64,000 nucleotides of DNA, taken from positions 757,104-821,103 of the forward strand of contig JAJVDF010000232.1 in the NCBI GenBank assembly GCA_022410635.1, read 5' to 3'. This document shows positions 11,261 to 22,589 of the stretch, one piece after another. The stretch is from Tretioscincus oriximinensis. Its lineage: Eukaryota; Chordata; Lepidosauria; Squamata; Gymnophthalmidae. Positions within the stretch are counted from its first letter, which is position 1. Each line of letters opens with the position of its first letter. The translations under genes and the position numbers were made by a program. The notes below the pieces were generated by a model. It saw only the letters and a program-made list of their open reading frames with translations. It made no database searches and had not been told where the DNA came from.

Positions 11261-11261
11261 G

Positions 11262-12120
11262 CCCATCTCGTCCAGCCTTCTGTCTCNTACAGGGGAACGG
11301 CAGGCCCCACACAGGGCAACCATAGACTGTAGTGGCATACAGAGGGCAGGGCAAAAGAGGTCACCTAGTCCAGCCATCTGCCTCACCACTGGCCCATCAA
11401 TTGCCCCGGTAGTCTGAATCAGGGAGTCAAGAACAGGTGAAGATTTTTCCTCCTGCTGCTTAAGACTCTACTAGTGCAATTGTTGGGCCAATGTAGATTA
11501 TGGCAGTTCCCATTTGGCTTATCCACATGCCAGTGTAGACTATAGCAGGCCCATCCAGTCATTCATAGTAACATGTGGATGGCAAGTCCCTATTCCAAGA
11601 GTTGAGAACAGGTGAGGGTTTGAGATGCCCATTGGTGGGCCACTGGGTGAGGCAGAGGGCTGGACCAAAGGGGTCTGTCTCCATTCAGCAGGGCTGCTCC
11701 TTATGACCTTCCACCCCCATCCTAGGTTATAATACGGCAGCCCTCCTTTGGCTCATTTCCATGCCACTGCAGACTATGGCAGGCCCCTTTATGCAGATGG
11801 CAAGTCCGTATTCCATAGTTGAGGACAGTGAAAATTTCGCTGCTTGAGATGCCTTGGGGTAATGGGTGGGCTACCAGATGAGGCAGAAGAAGGCTGGACT
11901 CGATGGGCTGTGACCCCATTCAGCAGGGGCAGCTATTGTAGGCCCCGAAAGATCTACATTGGCCCATGGGTGAGAGATAAGATGGTTCTCTTATGGACTG
12001 CCATCTGTATGCTAGTGGGCCCTGCCATACTGGCATGAGGATGAACTGCCATGAGACAGAATGCTGGACTAGATGGGCTGCCGTGTCCCCATCCAGCAAG
12101 ACTCCTCTTACGTTCTAAGC
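11262..12120. mobile_element. patchwork of CR1-tail and MITE fragments
   Basis: A series of short, mutually similar pieces: 'CCATCTCGTCCAGCCTTCTG', 'GGCCCATCAATTGCCCC', 'CAGTGTAGACTATGGCAGG', 'CAAGTCCCTATTCCAAGAG', 'CAGCAGGGCTGCTCCTTATG'. These are CR1 tails and pieces of the GGCCCTGTCC fold-back family, repeated several times. I could not resolve individual elements. Confidence 0.55.
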
Positions 12121-12309
12121 CCACCTAGTCCAGCGTCCCCTGCCCATGCGGAGACTGCCGCCCTTCGTTACTCTGTTCGTGCAACTCTTTTATTGTGACT
12201 CACGCTGGGATTCTTGGGTATAGGGCGAGATATAAATAAGCGAAGAACTTGTGGCCGATGCGCTGTTTCCCACCCTCCCATTCACCCTTGTTTTTATTCC
12301 TGAGCATAG

Positions 12310-12554
12310 ATCGCCCTGGCCTTGCGAACATTGGACACATTGAGCAGATGCAGGAGAGCATTGTGCATGTGTTAAAGCTCCACCTGCAGAGCGGCCACCC
12401 TGACGACATCTTCCTTTTCCCAAAGCTCCTGCAGAAGATGGCGGACCTGCGGCAACTGGTCACGGAGCACGCGCAGCTCGTCCAGGTCATCAAAAAGTGC
12501 TCCGATGCGCCCTTGCACCCCCTGCTACAGGAGATCTACAAGGACATGTACTGA
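12310..12554 (+). CDS. PPARA: PPARA last coding exon: AF-2 end of ligand-binding domain
   Basis: The acceptor is ATTCCTGAGCATAG. The exon starts in the split Asp codon of 'CCGD' and runs to a TGA at 12552. It encodes [20 protein letters not shown] through [12 protein letters not shown], helices 9-12. The helix-10/11 His (TEHAQLVQ, His440 equivalent) and the AF-2 Tyr (EIY, Tyr464 equivalent), both contacts for fibrates and fatty acids, are present. The final residues KDMY confirm the PPAR family. Against the human protein the loop before AF-2 is one codon shorter ([10 protein letters not shown] versus KKTESDAALHP as I recall it). The intron ahead of it (6537-12309) is filled with retroelements. 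Confidence 0.97.
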
Positions 12555-12967
12555 GTTCCCCTTTGGCAGCCCTTGGCACGGAAAAAAGACAACGGCTACC
12601 TATGAATAGATGGGAGCAAATGCTGCGGCACAAGAGCTGTCCTGGGCTTTGGTCAAAAGGCATTAGGGGAGCAGAGGTCTCTTGCCAGGAGTTTTATTTT
12701 TAAGTACTTAAGGGGAAAAAATGAAATGCTACATATATAAATAAGCTGTGATTAACTTGAAACTTTGGCAAATGTGGGATATATACGCAGGCATCTCAGT
12801 AAGCGAGAACATCATTGACAAGGTCACTTGTTTCGGGAATTCCGTTCAAATAGTGAAACTCATATATTATATAGATTGATGACATGCAGCGTGATCTATT
12901 TCACTGTTTATGTGACACTAGACTTTAATATGGAACTGACTCACAATATTCTAATTTTCTGACATTT

Positions 12968-13112
12968 TCTCCCTGCAAGTGGTACTTCAGGAATCCTGTC
13001 CATCCTGGAGGCAAGACCAAGAGATATCCATCCCAGTAACTATTTACACCTTTGGCTCCCATGAACTTGTCTAATGCTGTTTTAAAGCTATCCAGGCTGC
13101 TGGGAATATTAT
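12968..13112 (-). mobile_element. CR1-type LINE 3' fragment
   Basis: Antisense tail piece: 'CCCTGCAAGTGGTACTTCAG', 'CCATGAACTTGTCTAATGCT', 'AAGCTATCCAGGCTGCTGGG'. Confidence 0.75.
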
Positions 13113-13140
13113 AATATTGTAACAGCGATATTAAAAGGAA

Positions 13141-13158
13141 TATATATATATATATATA
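13141..13158. repeat. (TA)9 microsatellite
   Basis: Nine TA units, immediately followed by GATCC. Confidence 0.9.
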
Positions 13159-13351
13159 GATCCATTGCACACAGAGGGATCTATTTTAAGGTACTGCCTT
13201 TAGGGTCTTTATTGTCATCGGTTGAGTTTCACTATTTGAATCGAATTACTGGAATAAATTAAATTTCCCATGATATTCTAATTTATTGAGATGCACTAGT
13301 AGCTCTGAGGTCATATCTTTATTTTCAAACCTTCTCCAGTGAAGCTCCAGT

Positions 13352-13500
13352 CTTGAAGACTTATTCTGGGCTATATGCCGGAATAGTAGCCTGCCATCTA
13401 CATGCTAGTGTAACTATTGGAGATCCCAAATGGTCTAGCCTATACTGGCAAGTGAATGATCAAACTCTGTATTGAGATCCAGCTCAGAATAAGGCTCAAG
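13352..13500. mobile_element. fold-back MITE, GGCCCTGTCC family (diverged copy)
   Basis: Left end 'CTTGAAGACTTATTCTGGG' and right end 'CTCAGAATAAGGCTCAAG' are inverted relatives. The interior carries the paired 'CATCTACATGCTAGTG' and 'CCTATACTGGCAAGTG' motifs of the family seen at 16401 and 51201. Confidence 0.6.
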
Positions 13501-14514
13501 TCGGACCAGAATCCAAGAATGAGTTACTGCATTTCAGTTTGGTAAAACCAGGATTCGTGGACAACCGCCCTACCCAAAGCAAATCCCAGGTTCTAAGAGC
13601 CGCCATCACTTCCTATCACGACCTGCCTCCCCCACCTTTGTGGCTGGTCCCTCCTCTTACAGCAGCAGGTGAAGCTTTCAGAAAGCAGGAAGGCCGGTGT
13701 CCCCAGGTGCAGAATTCCTCCAGTGCAGGAAGCTCTGAGCTGAACAAGGATGTCGGTCACTGAAGCTTATCAACCCCCGAGGGTGAACGGAAGAAGGTTT
13801 AAATGAAGGTGTAACCACTGGAAGTTTCTGAAGTTTAAATCTCTCTCTTTCCATTATCACTTCTTTGAGAACTGCTGCCTTGGTAGGGATCTCAAGGGCC
13901 TTTTATGTTCCAGCAGCCTTGCCCTTCATCTTCCTCACAGGAAGGGAGATTTTGCACTCAGAACAATTTCTGAAGCGATTCAGGATCAGATTAAATTTGA
14001 GCAATGGAATCTGCTGCTAAAGAGATCATAAAAAGATCATTCGTATCGTGTCCCGGAGGTATACATGAGGTTGGCTCGCAGGACTCGCTGCAACTTTAAT
14101 GGATGTGGAAAAGAGAAAATTTCAGCAGATACTGCAGGCAGCTGTAATAACGGCTTAGAGTGTCATGGTTTTTTATTGTTTCCCCACCTTGCTGTGCTGG
14201 GTATATTTTCCCCGGTTGACTCCCACATAAAGGTTAATTAAAAACTAGTTAANTTAGTGACTGTGAAAATACTGCTTGGAACAGATCAACACCCTCAATA
14301 GCCACTCAAGAATTGTCCAGACCCTGCATCAACTGGCAGGGATTTCTCTAAAAAGAACTCTTTAGGACCATAAGAAGTGAAAGCTGGGTTTTCCAGGTCA
14401 AGTTCGCCTCTGCTTTGTTTCTTCCTTTTGAAATTGTGACAGTCTGGGCAGAAATGACATCATTTTAGCCCATTGCAAAAGATAAGCAGAGACATGAAAA
14501 CGCAAGAGGAGCTT

Positions 14515-15365
14515 TACGGGGTGGGCTTGGCCCCTGTCTAGTCCAACCTCCTGCCTCTCACCAATTGCTTCTGGGCATCTCAAGTAGCAGNAGAGAGGAA
14601 AAAAACCTTCATTTGCTCTCCACTCCCTTCCACAGGCCTTTAAAGCTTCCTGCCTTTTTCTCCAATCTTGGCCCTGCCCACACTGAGCCTTATTCTGGCC
14701 TATGTCTCAGCCGTACCACATCTAGGCCTTCGGTCGAGGGTGCAAAACATTCACCCGTTCTCAACTCTTGGAATAGGGACTTGCCATTCGCATGCTAGTG
14801 TAGACTAGTGGGGCTTGTCATAGTCTACACTGGCCCACCAGTTTCACCTGTTCTCAACTCCCTGCAAATGGGACTTCAGGAATTCTGCCTGTTTGCTTCA
14901 TCCTGGAGACAGGATCAAGAGATCCATCTTTTGGAAGTAATCCCACAGACCCAAAGTTCTATCTTGCCTGTCTTCACTCTTCTGCCCATTAATAGAGAAA
15001 TCAATTTTCCTGAATTTCCCTTATCCACCCCATGCCTAATTTTATACACTTCAATTAGATCTCTCAAATGCCGCCTTTCAAGGCTGAAGAAGTCCAGACA
15101 TTGCATCCTGACTTCATAAGAGAAATGCTCCAGCCCTATAATCGTTCTTGTTGCCCTTTTCTGCACTTTCTCTAGTCCCACAATATTTTTTCTGAGATGT
15201 GGTGACCAGAATTATACACAGTATTCCGAATGTGGCCTCACCACAGATTTATAAAGAGGCAAAACAACACTTGCTGACTTGCTTTCAATTCCCTTCCCAA
15301 TTGAATTTGCCTTTTTTGCTAGTGCTGCACACTGGGTTGACACCTTCACTAAGCTTCTCATCAGC
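14515..15365 (-). mobile_element. broken CR1 copy interrupted by a MITE-like segment
   Basis: Antisense CR1 tail (14520-14600, 'CTAGTCCAACCTCCTGCCTC') and ORF portion (about 14845-15365, 'ATTTTATACACTTCAATTAG' to 'TGCACACTGGGTTGACACC') flank a segment (14674-14845) that begins 'GGCCCTGCCCACACTGAGCC' and resembles the GGCCCTGTCC fold-back family. This suggests an insertion into CR1. Confidence 0.6.
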
Positions 15366-16400
15366 ACCCCAAGAATTGGAGCCTTGCATCCGAATGGGGC
15401 CAGCCATAGTCTACCCTGGCATGTGGATGGCCAGGTTCTGCCCAATGATACAACCGGGGACAGGGCTCTGGGGGCAGCAGCAAGGCATCCATTCCAGTTG
15501 GCCTCCATGAATGTTATCCAGTCCTAAGATGTCCGGACTATTGGTCGTCCCCCTTCTGGTCNTAAATTCTGGCTCTTCATTTTCCTGCTCTTGAATCACG
15601 TTTGCCAACGAGAAGCGGAAGCCATTGGGATGGTATAGTCCCATCTTTTCAACACGCATAGCATATTTTATCAAGCCTTCTGTGACATAGGAATGGTGTA
15701 CATACTATATATTTTGCATCTAAGATTACCCTGCTGTGAAACGATTAAAAGAGACACGACGTCCTGCTGCTACTGTTAAATCAAATAAAATAGAAATTTC
15801 CCACCATTTCATTTAACTATGAACGTGGACAAATGACTGTTAGCCATTTTCTGAGCAAACAGCGACGTGCCTGCGACTGTGAGAAAAATGGACGCTGACC
15901 TCTTTTCAACCGTAACGGTACCTTGGCAGATGTGTGTTTTACGAGCGGAATCAGAGTTGTGTCCAATCAAACAGAAGCTCATCCAAACTACTTGAACATA
16001 AGCCCACCAGAGTTGCTAGAAATCCGAATTTATTATTTTTTGCTTCATCAAGAGAATTTGATTCTAAGCCTCATAGGAATAATGTAACCTGCAAAACGAC
16101 TTCCTTTGCTATTAGTCCCACGGGCGACTCTGCACTGAATTTGCACTGAACTCTAATTACGCTTTTTGGATCTACAGGGAGCAAGCCAGCTATGCAACCC
16201 ACAGCGGATACATGGGATCGGAGGTCCCCAGCTAGGACCAGCAGCGCTGGGAGGTTCTGCCATTCGTGTTGCCATGTGACACTTTGCCCCTTATGATGTA
16301 GCAAGAAAACAAAGCCATATACCCAGACGGCCTGTGACTGACGTACGTTGGGTTTGGAATGATATAGGTCTGGCTGTGACATGCACCTATTTTAACAGTC

Positions 16401-16527
16401 AGGCCCTGTCCCCACCGAGCCTTCTTAGCCTATCTCAGAATAGGANCCTGCCATCTACGTGCACGCTGGCATGTGCTTAGTTGTCCCCTGATAGAACCAA
16501 GAATAAGGCTAAGTAGGGACAGGGCCT
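16401..16527. mobile_element. fold-back MITE, GGCCCTGTCC family (complete)
   Basis: A 127-bp element with perfect 12-bp terminal inverted repeats, AGGCCCTGTCCC and GGGACAGGGCCT, and largely palindromic interior ('GAGCCTTCTTAG' against 'CCAAGAATAAGGCTAAG'). It encodes no protein. Flanks (ACAGTC / CAGTTC) give at best an imperfect target duplication. Confidence 0.75.
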
Positions 16528-16559
16528 CAGTTCATATTTTGTACCACATAGGTAGCATT

Positions 16560-16655
16560 TCCTCAAATTTCAAGGTCTTGCAGCACTTTAACATCTAACA
16601 AGAAAAAGGGAGATATCATGAGCTTTCGTAGGCAAGTTTACTTCTTCCGAGCCTT
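16560..16655 (+). mobile_element. Penelope-like terminal fragment
   Basis: Contains the reptile Penelope-like terminal phrases 'GCAGCACTTTAACATCTAAC', 'ATGAGCTTTCGTAGGCA' and 'ACTTCTTC', related to the well-preserved pair at 61305-61483. Confidence 0.65.
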
Positions 16656-16992
16656 CATACAATCATAGAGTTGGAAGGGACCTCCAGGGTCACTGCTCAG
16701 TGCAGGATTCATTAAACTACCCCAAACCACCTCTCATATCCTGCACGTGCCTTAAGATTTGCAGGGGAGGCCCTCCTGACTGCACCACCTTTCTCAGTGG
16801 CAAAGAGGGTGGCTATGGGGCAGCCTCCCCCTTGAGGTGCATCAGTCACCATCTCTATGAATTCAGAAAATGCTTGAAGACGCACCACTTTCGCCTGGCC
16901 CTTTTTAAACTTAATTTTTGTTGTTAATTGCCCTGAGTCCTTTGGGTATAGGGTGGTATAGAAATGGAAAGAAAGAAAGAGGGAAAGAGAAA
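16656..16992. mobile_element. CR1 5' piece followed by L2-like LINE 3' end
   Basis: 16660-16770 is an antisense CR1 end of the 'ATCATAGAGTTGGAAGGGAC' type. 16800-16992 is a sense L2-like 3' end finishing 'CCCTGAGTCCTTTGGGTATA', 'GGGTGGTATAGAAATGG' and an AAAG-rich tail. Confidence 0.6.
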
Positions 16993-17369
16993 GGAAGTAA
17001 CTAGCCTACGAATGCTCCTACCACCTACCTTTTTCTCACAAGTCTCTAAAGGGCTGCAAAATCTGACCCAGACTAACAGGGCTGTAAACCATTTATCTTA
17101 GTAGATCTGCATAGTTTCATCATTCCTGTGAATGCAGATGTTGAAAACATACAGCTGAACTTCAATACTTGGCTAACAATTAGTCTTTCTGCAACTTCTT
17201 GGCCTAGTTCCATATAGCAATGAAATTATACCGGTGAAGATCTCTGTGGAACGTATTGTGCAATAAATCGATTACAGTTTTGTTTCCAGAATACGTGCTA
17301 AGATGTGGGTTGAACTGCAGTTGAACGAAGTAAATGAAAAGATCTCACTTGTTAATGTAAACGGTGTTT

Positions 17370-17570
17370 CCAGCGAGGGGGTCTGGAGGCATCTTAGAAA
17401 CTAACAAGAAAAAAGCAAATTTCAAGGAAATCGCCGTGTACAGAAAGTCTGGCAAGGGGGGCTCGTAGCACTCGGAGGCTACCAAGAAAGGGCGGCATGA
17501 GCTCTCCAAGGTAGGTGCATCTGGAGAAGCAGACTTGGCTACGAAAGCTCATGCTGCCTTCCTTTCTCTT
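17370..17570. mobile_element. Penelope-like terminal fragments, inverted
   Basis: 'GGCATCTTAGAAACTAACAA' and further on 'GGCTACGAAAGCTCATGCTG' are opposite-strand forms of the same Penelope-like terminus, a decayed version of the inverted arrangement at 61305-61483. Confidence 0.55.
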
Positions 17571-17571
17571 A

Positions 17572-18022
17572 GGAACGTAAGGACCTAAGAGGAGCCCATC
17601 TAGTCCAGCCTCCTGTCCCGCCCAGAGGCCCACCAGTTGCCCCTGGGAAGTCTGAACAGAAGAACGCAAAACCCTCACCTGTTCCCNACCCCTGCAAGTG
17701 GTACTTCAGGAATCCTGCCCATTGCTCCACCCTGGAGGCAGCACCAAGAGATCCACCCTAGTTGCTATTTATACCTTTGGTGCCCATAATTTATCTATCC
17801 TATGCAGCTATGACCCACCTCTTCTGGAAACAAATTCCACAAGCCAATGACCCTCTGGGTAAAAAAAACACTTTCCTTTGCCTGCCCTCCCTCTTTTGCC
17901 CATCCGTTTTAAGGGAGGCCCCCTGTTTCGAGTGTTGTGTGAGAGAGAAAACATTTTTCTCTGTTCATCTTATCCGGCCCAGGCGTGATTTTGCACACTT
18001 TTAATCTTTTGGTGCTAGACGC
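17572..18022 (-). mobile_element. CR1-type LINE fragment
   Basis: Antisense copy from 'AGGAACGTAAGGACCTAAGA' (altered terminal octamers) through 'AATGACCCTCTGGGTAAAA' to 'GATTTTGCACACTTTTAATC'. Confidence 0.8.
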
Positions 18023-19657
18023 CCTTCTTGCAAGAAAAAGGTAGGCAGCCTGAGACTTCATGTGCAAAAGTTCATGCTGCCTTCCTTGGGTTTCCAAGGC
18101 TCTACAAGACCCCATTGCTAGAAGTCCTGTATCCACACCGCTTCCTGGAGTTCCATCGCAGTTTCCTCATTTCCTGCCAAACACAGAGAATATTTTGTGT
18201 AGCCACGACTGGGACTGTGCTTCAGAAGGGTTGTAGGTTTTTGTCCCAGAGTTTGAATGACATCGAATCCACTTTGATGAAATCCTACCCTAGACTTAAG
18301 CACATTTCTTGACAGAGGCAGGAAAGATTGTAAATGCCCACAAAGTGTACAATTATTTAGAAATCAATTTGACATACTCAACATTTCATTGGCATTATTA
18401 TATGATTTCTGAAGTTTCTATTTTACCTGTGGCCCATGTAGATGGGTCAACGGTGTGTTCTGGCCAGGTAAGAAGTATAGATGTACTTTCTGAAGGCCCT
18501 TTGAAAAGCATAATTATGTATACTGCAATTCACACACACAAACAACCCTTACAAGAGCCAGGCTGACCGAACAGGTTTTCTAATTGCTTTCAATTCTGTT
18601 TATCGTATTTTGGATATCCTATATATTATCCTGTTCACGGCCCAATGTCCATAGAGAAAGGTAGTATAACTATTTGTTTAAATCATATTAATAAATATGG
18701 TTTGATTGTAAGAATTAAGGCACATGGGATATAGAATTTCCTCATTCAAACTGCGTAATTTTCCATCCGTTTTGATGATGGTGAATGAAATGCTGTCGCA
18801 GGGGCTTATTTCCCCCCAGGGAAATGTTGAGTTGCCCAACAGCACTGCTCTGCTATGTATGTAGATATATTTATAAAATAGCATTTGAGAGAATGGGTCT
18901 CTGTTTGGTCTCCATCTCACCCAGTTTTCCTCTCAAAACTCAGGGAAGAAAAACAACTATGCAGGAACTGTATGCAAGTGTTGAGCCTTATGCAAACTCC
19001 ACTTTCATGGTGAATCAGCCGGACCAGAGCTTTGCTCTTCAAATATGCAAGAGACCATTCTGAGCCTTATCACTTGAAGTAGTGGAGAGTCAAAATGCCT
19101 TTGGGTTTTTCCCTGCCATTTTCACTATTCCCTACAGGGTTTCTGGATCACCAGCCAAATTTTAGGAAGGTTGGGGGTTCTTGTGAGGTTTGCATGCAAA
19201 AGCTTCCCTCCAAACACACTCAAGGTTAGTCTGGCAAACTTAAGATTTCCAGATCATCAGCTAACGACTGGGTACATCTGGGGCTGCCAGAGGATCAGCT
19301 AGGCTAAAAAACACCCAGGTGTGTCCAATTGTGGTTGCTACTCTGGAAGCCTTGAATATCATTTGATGCAAGTGAATAGTGCAAAAACCCATTAACGAAT
19401 CAAAATTGTGTTTCCTGTCAGTGCCTTAAAAAATGACATGGCAAGGTTTGCCTGTGTTCTGGGTACAGAAAGGTCAGCCTTATGTCAATTTAAAAATGGT
19501 AAAGCAGCTTTTATGTGTGGGTGGGAGAACCCTTCAGATGTAGAGCAGAAGACGCATAGAGTCTCTTGCTGTCCCGGAAACCAAGTCCATGAGAGGGAAC
19601 CTCGTGTTAGATGCAGAGCTAATCGCTGCGTGAGATTTCAGAAAGGGACCCGTGATC

Positions 19658-19795
19658 CCGGCGTGCAGGATTCCTCCCGGCGTGCAGGATTCCTCCCGGC
19701 NTGCAGGATTCCTCCCGGCGTGCAGGATTCCTCCCGGCGTGCAGGATTCCTCCCGGCGTGCAGGATTCCTCCCGGCGTGCAGGATTCCTCCCGGG
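19658..19795. repeat. 19-bp GC-rich minisatellite
   Basis: About seven head-to-tail copies of a 19-bp unit (GGCGTGCAGGATTCCTCCC), nearly identical apart from one N at 19701. Since 19 is not a multiple of three, the repeat stays open in several frames on both strands, so the frames crossing it are not evidence of coding. Confidence 0.95.
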
Positions 19796-20731
19796 AAGAG
19801 TCACTTGCGCTGCTGGATAGAATGATGAAGCCCAGGATTGTGTTTTGAACAGCAATAGAACAACCCGTTTTCAAACCTTTCCCCCTTCCCCTCTCTTGCC
19901 CGTGTGCCTTTTGCAACGGAGACTTCACAGGAAGGACTCAGGGCTGCTGCCATGAACGTTGCTGTTGAAAAATGATTCTTTAGTAATATTTTTATACCTA
20001 CGACATACAGGACATTTTTTCATATTTTTAGATGTCTGTTTAAAACTCGGAAAACGCCCAGATGTTGTACGTCCTTGCCAGTTGATGGAAAATGCATCAG
20101 GTGTTTATGAATGGTTGCACAGGTTTATGAATGGAACTTTAATTCTCTCCTTANGAAGGTGCAAATAAAGGAACATGCTGTTTTCGCAGAATCTGAAATG
20201 CGCAGTGTAAAAAGCGGGGCTTCCTCCGTGTGCGCCTGCACCTAGGGTGTCTGGGCCTAAGTGGCCAAGGGTACCTGCCATCGGCTTATTTCAGCAAACC
20301 TCTATGTTTGGGAATAAACCACTGCCTGGATATTTTTATTCTGGAATATCCAGCAAAAGNGGAATGAATAATTGACATCTGGGCACGGCTTAAAATGGCA
20401 GCCTAAACCATACAACAGCTGTGGGCTNCAGAACGTCCAGACAGATAAAAACTTCACTTTTTTGCATGTAAAAGATAAAAAAGAATGTTGATAAATTATT
20501 TCATTTTTTTAAAAAAATAAAAATGCTGATTGACTAATGGCGAACTTTTCTAATGTTTGCATTTCACAGTATGATTTTCTTCAGAAAATAAAAGGGTTAA
20601 TTAATAAAAATGTATTTAATGATTCTTCTGGGATCCTCAAAACTTTTGTGTACTTTTAAATACTTTGTTGACTGATGAATGTATGTAAAATGGACTAATT
20701 TACATGTGTGATCTTTGCCTCCATGTTTTAA

Positions 20732-20737
20732 AATAAA
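20732..20737 (+). terminator. PPARA: PPARA polyadenylation signal AATAAA (candidate)
   Basis: AATAAA in 'TTTTAAAATAAAGTGTTTC', followed within about 20 bases by a T/G-rich stretch (GTTTGATCTTGCTTG). Earlier AATAAA hexamers near 20164, 20516 and 20587 could be alternatives. This last one is the best match to the expected UTR length. Confidence 0.55.
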
Positions 20738-20847
20738 GTGTTTCTTAAAGTTTGATCTTGCTTGAATTGCTGGAGGTTTTTTAATTGCAATTTAATTCAG
20801 AAGGGATTTTAAATGGAGTTTTGTATTACATAATCAGTCTAGACCTA

Positions 20848-21020
20848 TATCGTAGAATCAAGAGTTGGAGAGGATCTCCAGGGTCACGGGTTCACGAAAC
20901 CACCTCAGACCAATGGCTGCCCAGCCTCTGCTTGAAGACTTCCAGCCAAGGAGGACCTGCCACCTCCTGTGGCAATCTNCTCCCCTGGCTGATCTTCCTC
21001 GCTCAGAAAGCTTTTTGTCT
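20848..21020 (-). mobile_element. CR1 fragment, GTTGGAAGGGACC type
   Basis: 'CGTAGAATCAAGAGTTGGAG', 'ATCTCCAGGGTCACGGG', 'GGCTGCCCAGCCTCTGCTTG' and 'CACCTCCTGTGGCAATC' are the antisense 3' terminal region of the bird/reptile CR1 type. Confidence 0.75.
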
Positions 21021-21329
21021 AATATTTAATCTGCACCTTCTCCCTTATAAATCCATCCCGTTGTATCTAGCCCTTCCCTTCCCAAGGGAGGACAGGGCTG
21101 ACTGAGCCTTCTGCACTGGGTCAGCTGTTCCAATGCTGGCAGGTAGCCATCCAACTCCCCTTCGCTTTCTCTTTTGCAAACATAGACTCTGAATGACTTG
21201 GGCCCCAAATAGCTAAAGGGAGGCCGCCTCCCGCATGGCCCTGTGACGACCCTCTCAGCAACCCAGGGAGGGAGCCTGGGGCAGGAGTTTGCCCCCGGTC
21301 CAGAGAGGGGCCCCAGTCCCCATCCCTGA

Positions 21330-21600
21330 AGTCCTTAGAAGATCTTTGAAGACGCATCTCTTTCTCCTGGCCTTTGAAGAAGCGGTTTTAATATGTCAAG
21401 TTCGTATTTTTCCTTATTTTTTTGCCGTTTTGTACACTGCTCAAAACAATTAAGGGTGTAACCCTAAGTGTTCCCTTAACTGTTTTGAGCAGTAGATTTT
21501 TGTGGGTGGCTATAAATATCCAGCAAACGAACAAACGCACTAGCGGCCCTGAGACCTCTGCCTGCCCTGAGGTCTTGGGCACAAATATAAATGAATGGAT
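21330..21600 (+). mobile_element. L2-like LINE 3' end with nested Tc1-type MITE
   Basis: Sense LINE tail ('GAAGACGCATCTCTTTCTCC' to 'GGCTATAAATATCCAGC') split by a short palindrome at 21437-21492. The palindrome arms are 20 bp (CTGCTCAAAACAATTAAGGG and its inverse with one mismatch) and are flanked on both sides by TA, as expected of Tc1/mariner-type insertions. A (GAAT)n run closes the element near 21590-21620. Confidence 0.55.
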
Positions 21601-21773
21601 GAACGAATGAACGAATGAACAAAGATACCACACGTAATCCTCTGTAATCCTGCCTTTATACTCGTGCGAATGTGGCATGAAGCTGAATTGAAGGCACTTC
21701 ACAAGTCAGAGTGTGACCAGCGCCGACAGTGAGCACCAANGTTCTGGGATATACTTAAGAGGCGTATGAAGGA

Positions 21774-21968
21774 GGCTGACCAGATGACCCCTTTTTGGGG
21801 GGGGGGGACCCAGTTTTGCGGTGCCTCCCGTTTTTTCCTGAGGGAAAAAAAAAATTTCCGAAAAAAAATAGTTTTTTGAAAAACATTTTCCTCAGCAAAA
21901 ACCGTGAAGCCCCCCCAAAATTGGGTTTATACGCCTCCCCCCCNNAAAAAGGGGTCACCTGGTCAGCC
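21774..21968. mobile_element. fold-back MITE, GGCTGACCAGATG family, copy a
   Basis: Inverted termini GGCTGACCAGATGACCCC and GGGGTCACCTGGTCAGCC flank an interior that is itself a near-palindrome (G-run, 'CGGTGCCTCCCG', A-rich centre, C-run). Flanks 'TGAAGGA' and 'TAAGGNA' may be a target duplication. Non-coding. Confidence 0.8.
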
Positions 21969-22061
21969 TAAGGNAAACATCAGGACATTCAAGGAATAGC
22001 AGAACGTCGTATTCACATTTTTTGTTATCATTTTATGAAACCACCACAGTTGTTATAAATA

Positions 22062-22070
22062 ATATTTATA
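22062..22070 (-). terminator. CDPF1: CDPF1 polyadenylation signal variant (weak)
   Basis: Minus-strand TATAAA (plus TTTATA) about 100 bp after the CDPF1 stop. No canonical AATAAA is present on that strand between 21990 and 22167. Confidence 0.3.
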
Positions 22071-22166
22071 TACAATACTAATCGGTGACCCAGGGCGCAT
22101 AACAGCCAATACCCCCTGTCAAACGAGGCATCATCCGTACATTTCCGCCTCCCTCCTCACTGGATT

Positions 22167-22346
22167 TTATCTGGAGGAAGCCGAAGGGGCCGAGCTTTGC
22201 TTCGGAGCCTTTGAATGGGATTTTGTGGAAGAGCGGGACTTGGCAGGCCCCTTCTGCAGCTCCTGCCTGATTTCCCGAGGGAATTCCTCCGCACGGAGCT
22301 CAGCACAGGGTAGGCAATACCTCTTGGCGTAGAAAAGGCTGCAGTC
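22167..22346 (-). CDS. CDPF1: CDPF1 last coding exon
   Basis: Encodes DCSLFYAKRYCLPCAELRAE...EFPREIRQELQKG and a Ser/Lys-rich C-terminal tail ending ASSR, then TAA at 22167-22169. Preceded on the minus strand by a good acceptor (TTTCTTTCTTTCCAG). It corresponds to the C-terminal half of human CDPF1 (CSLFYSKRFCLPCV, PQEIRQDLEK, from memory). The exon starts on a codon boundary, matching the end of the preceding exon. The final cysteines (DCSLFY, YCLPC) complete the cysteine-rich motif, probably metal binding. Confidence 0.93.
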   Translation of the reverse strand, partial: DCSLFYAKRYCLPCAELRAEEFPREIRQELQKGPAKSRSSTKSHSKAPKQSSAPSASSR

Positions 22347-22589
22347 CTGGAAAGAAAGAAACCGTTTCCTTAACTCGCTTCTCCACAGTATGGAATCCTT
22401 TAGGGTCAGAGTTTAAAGTCCATGTTTGCATTCGTGGTTATAGAAAGGCAGGGACTAGTCAGCTTTCAGGGGAATTTAATTGTGACTAACCAGGGCAGAA
22501 GCCTGCAAATGCCGGCCTGGGTCTGGCTGCTATCCGTTCATGTCTTCCCTCCACGTGGCCTTGGATTTGACAACCACCCTCCCACCTCG

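Larger units (their letters stand above)
12555..20757 (+). other. PPARA: PPARA 3' untranslated region (inferred)
   Basis: No other gene is recognisable between the PPARA stop and a cluster of polyadenylation signals at 20.5-20.74 kb. Human PPARA is known for a 3' UTR of about 8 kb, so an 8.2-kb UTR fits. The last ~360 bp (20400-20757) are AT-rich and free of known repeats, as conserved UTR ends often are. Within it are old CR1, Penelope and MITE fragments listed separately. The remaining stretches (for example 13520-14500, 15370-16390, 18030-19650) hold nothing I recognise. RNA evidence would be needed to fix the end; shorter isoforms are possible. Confidence 0.6.

Noticed and set aside
19408..19928. 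Overlapping open frames on both strands around 19.4-19.9 kb
   Set aside because: They are kept open by the 19-bp minisatellite, which reads through in several frames; no family resemblance.
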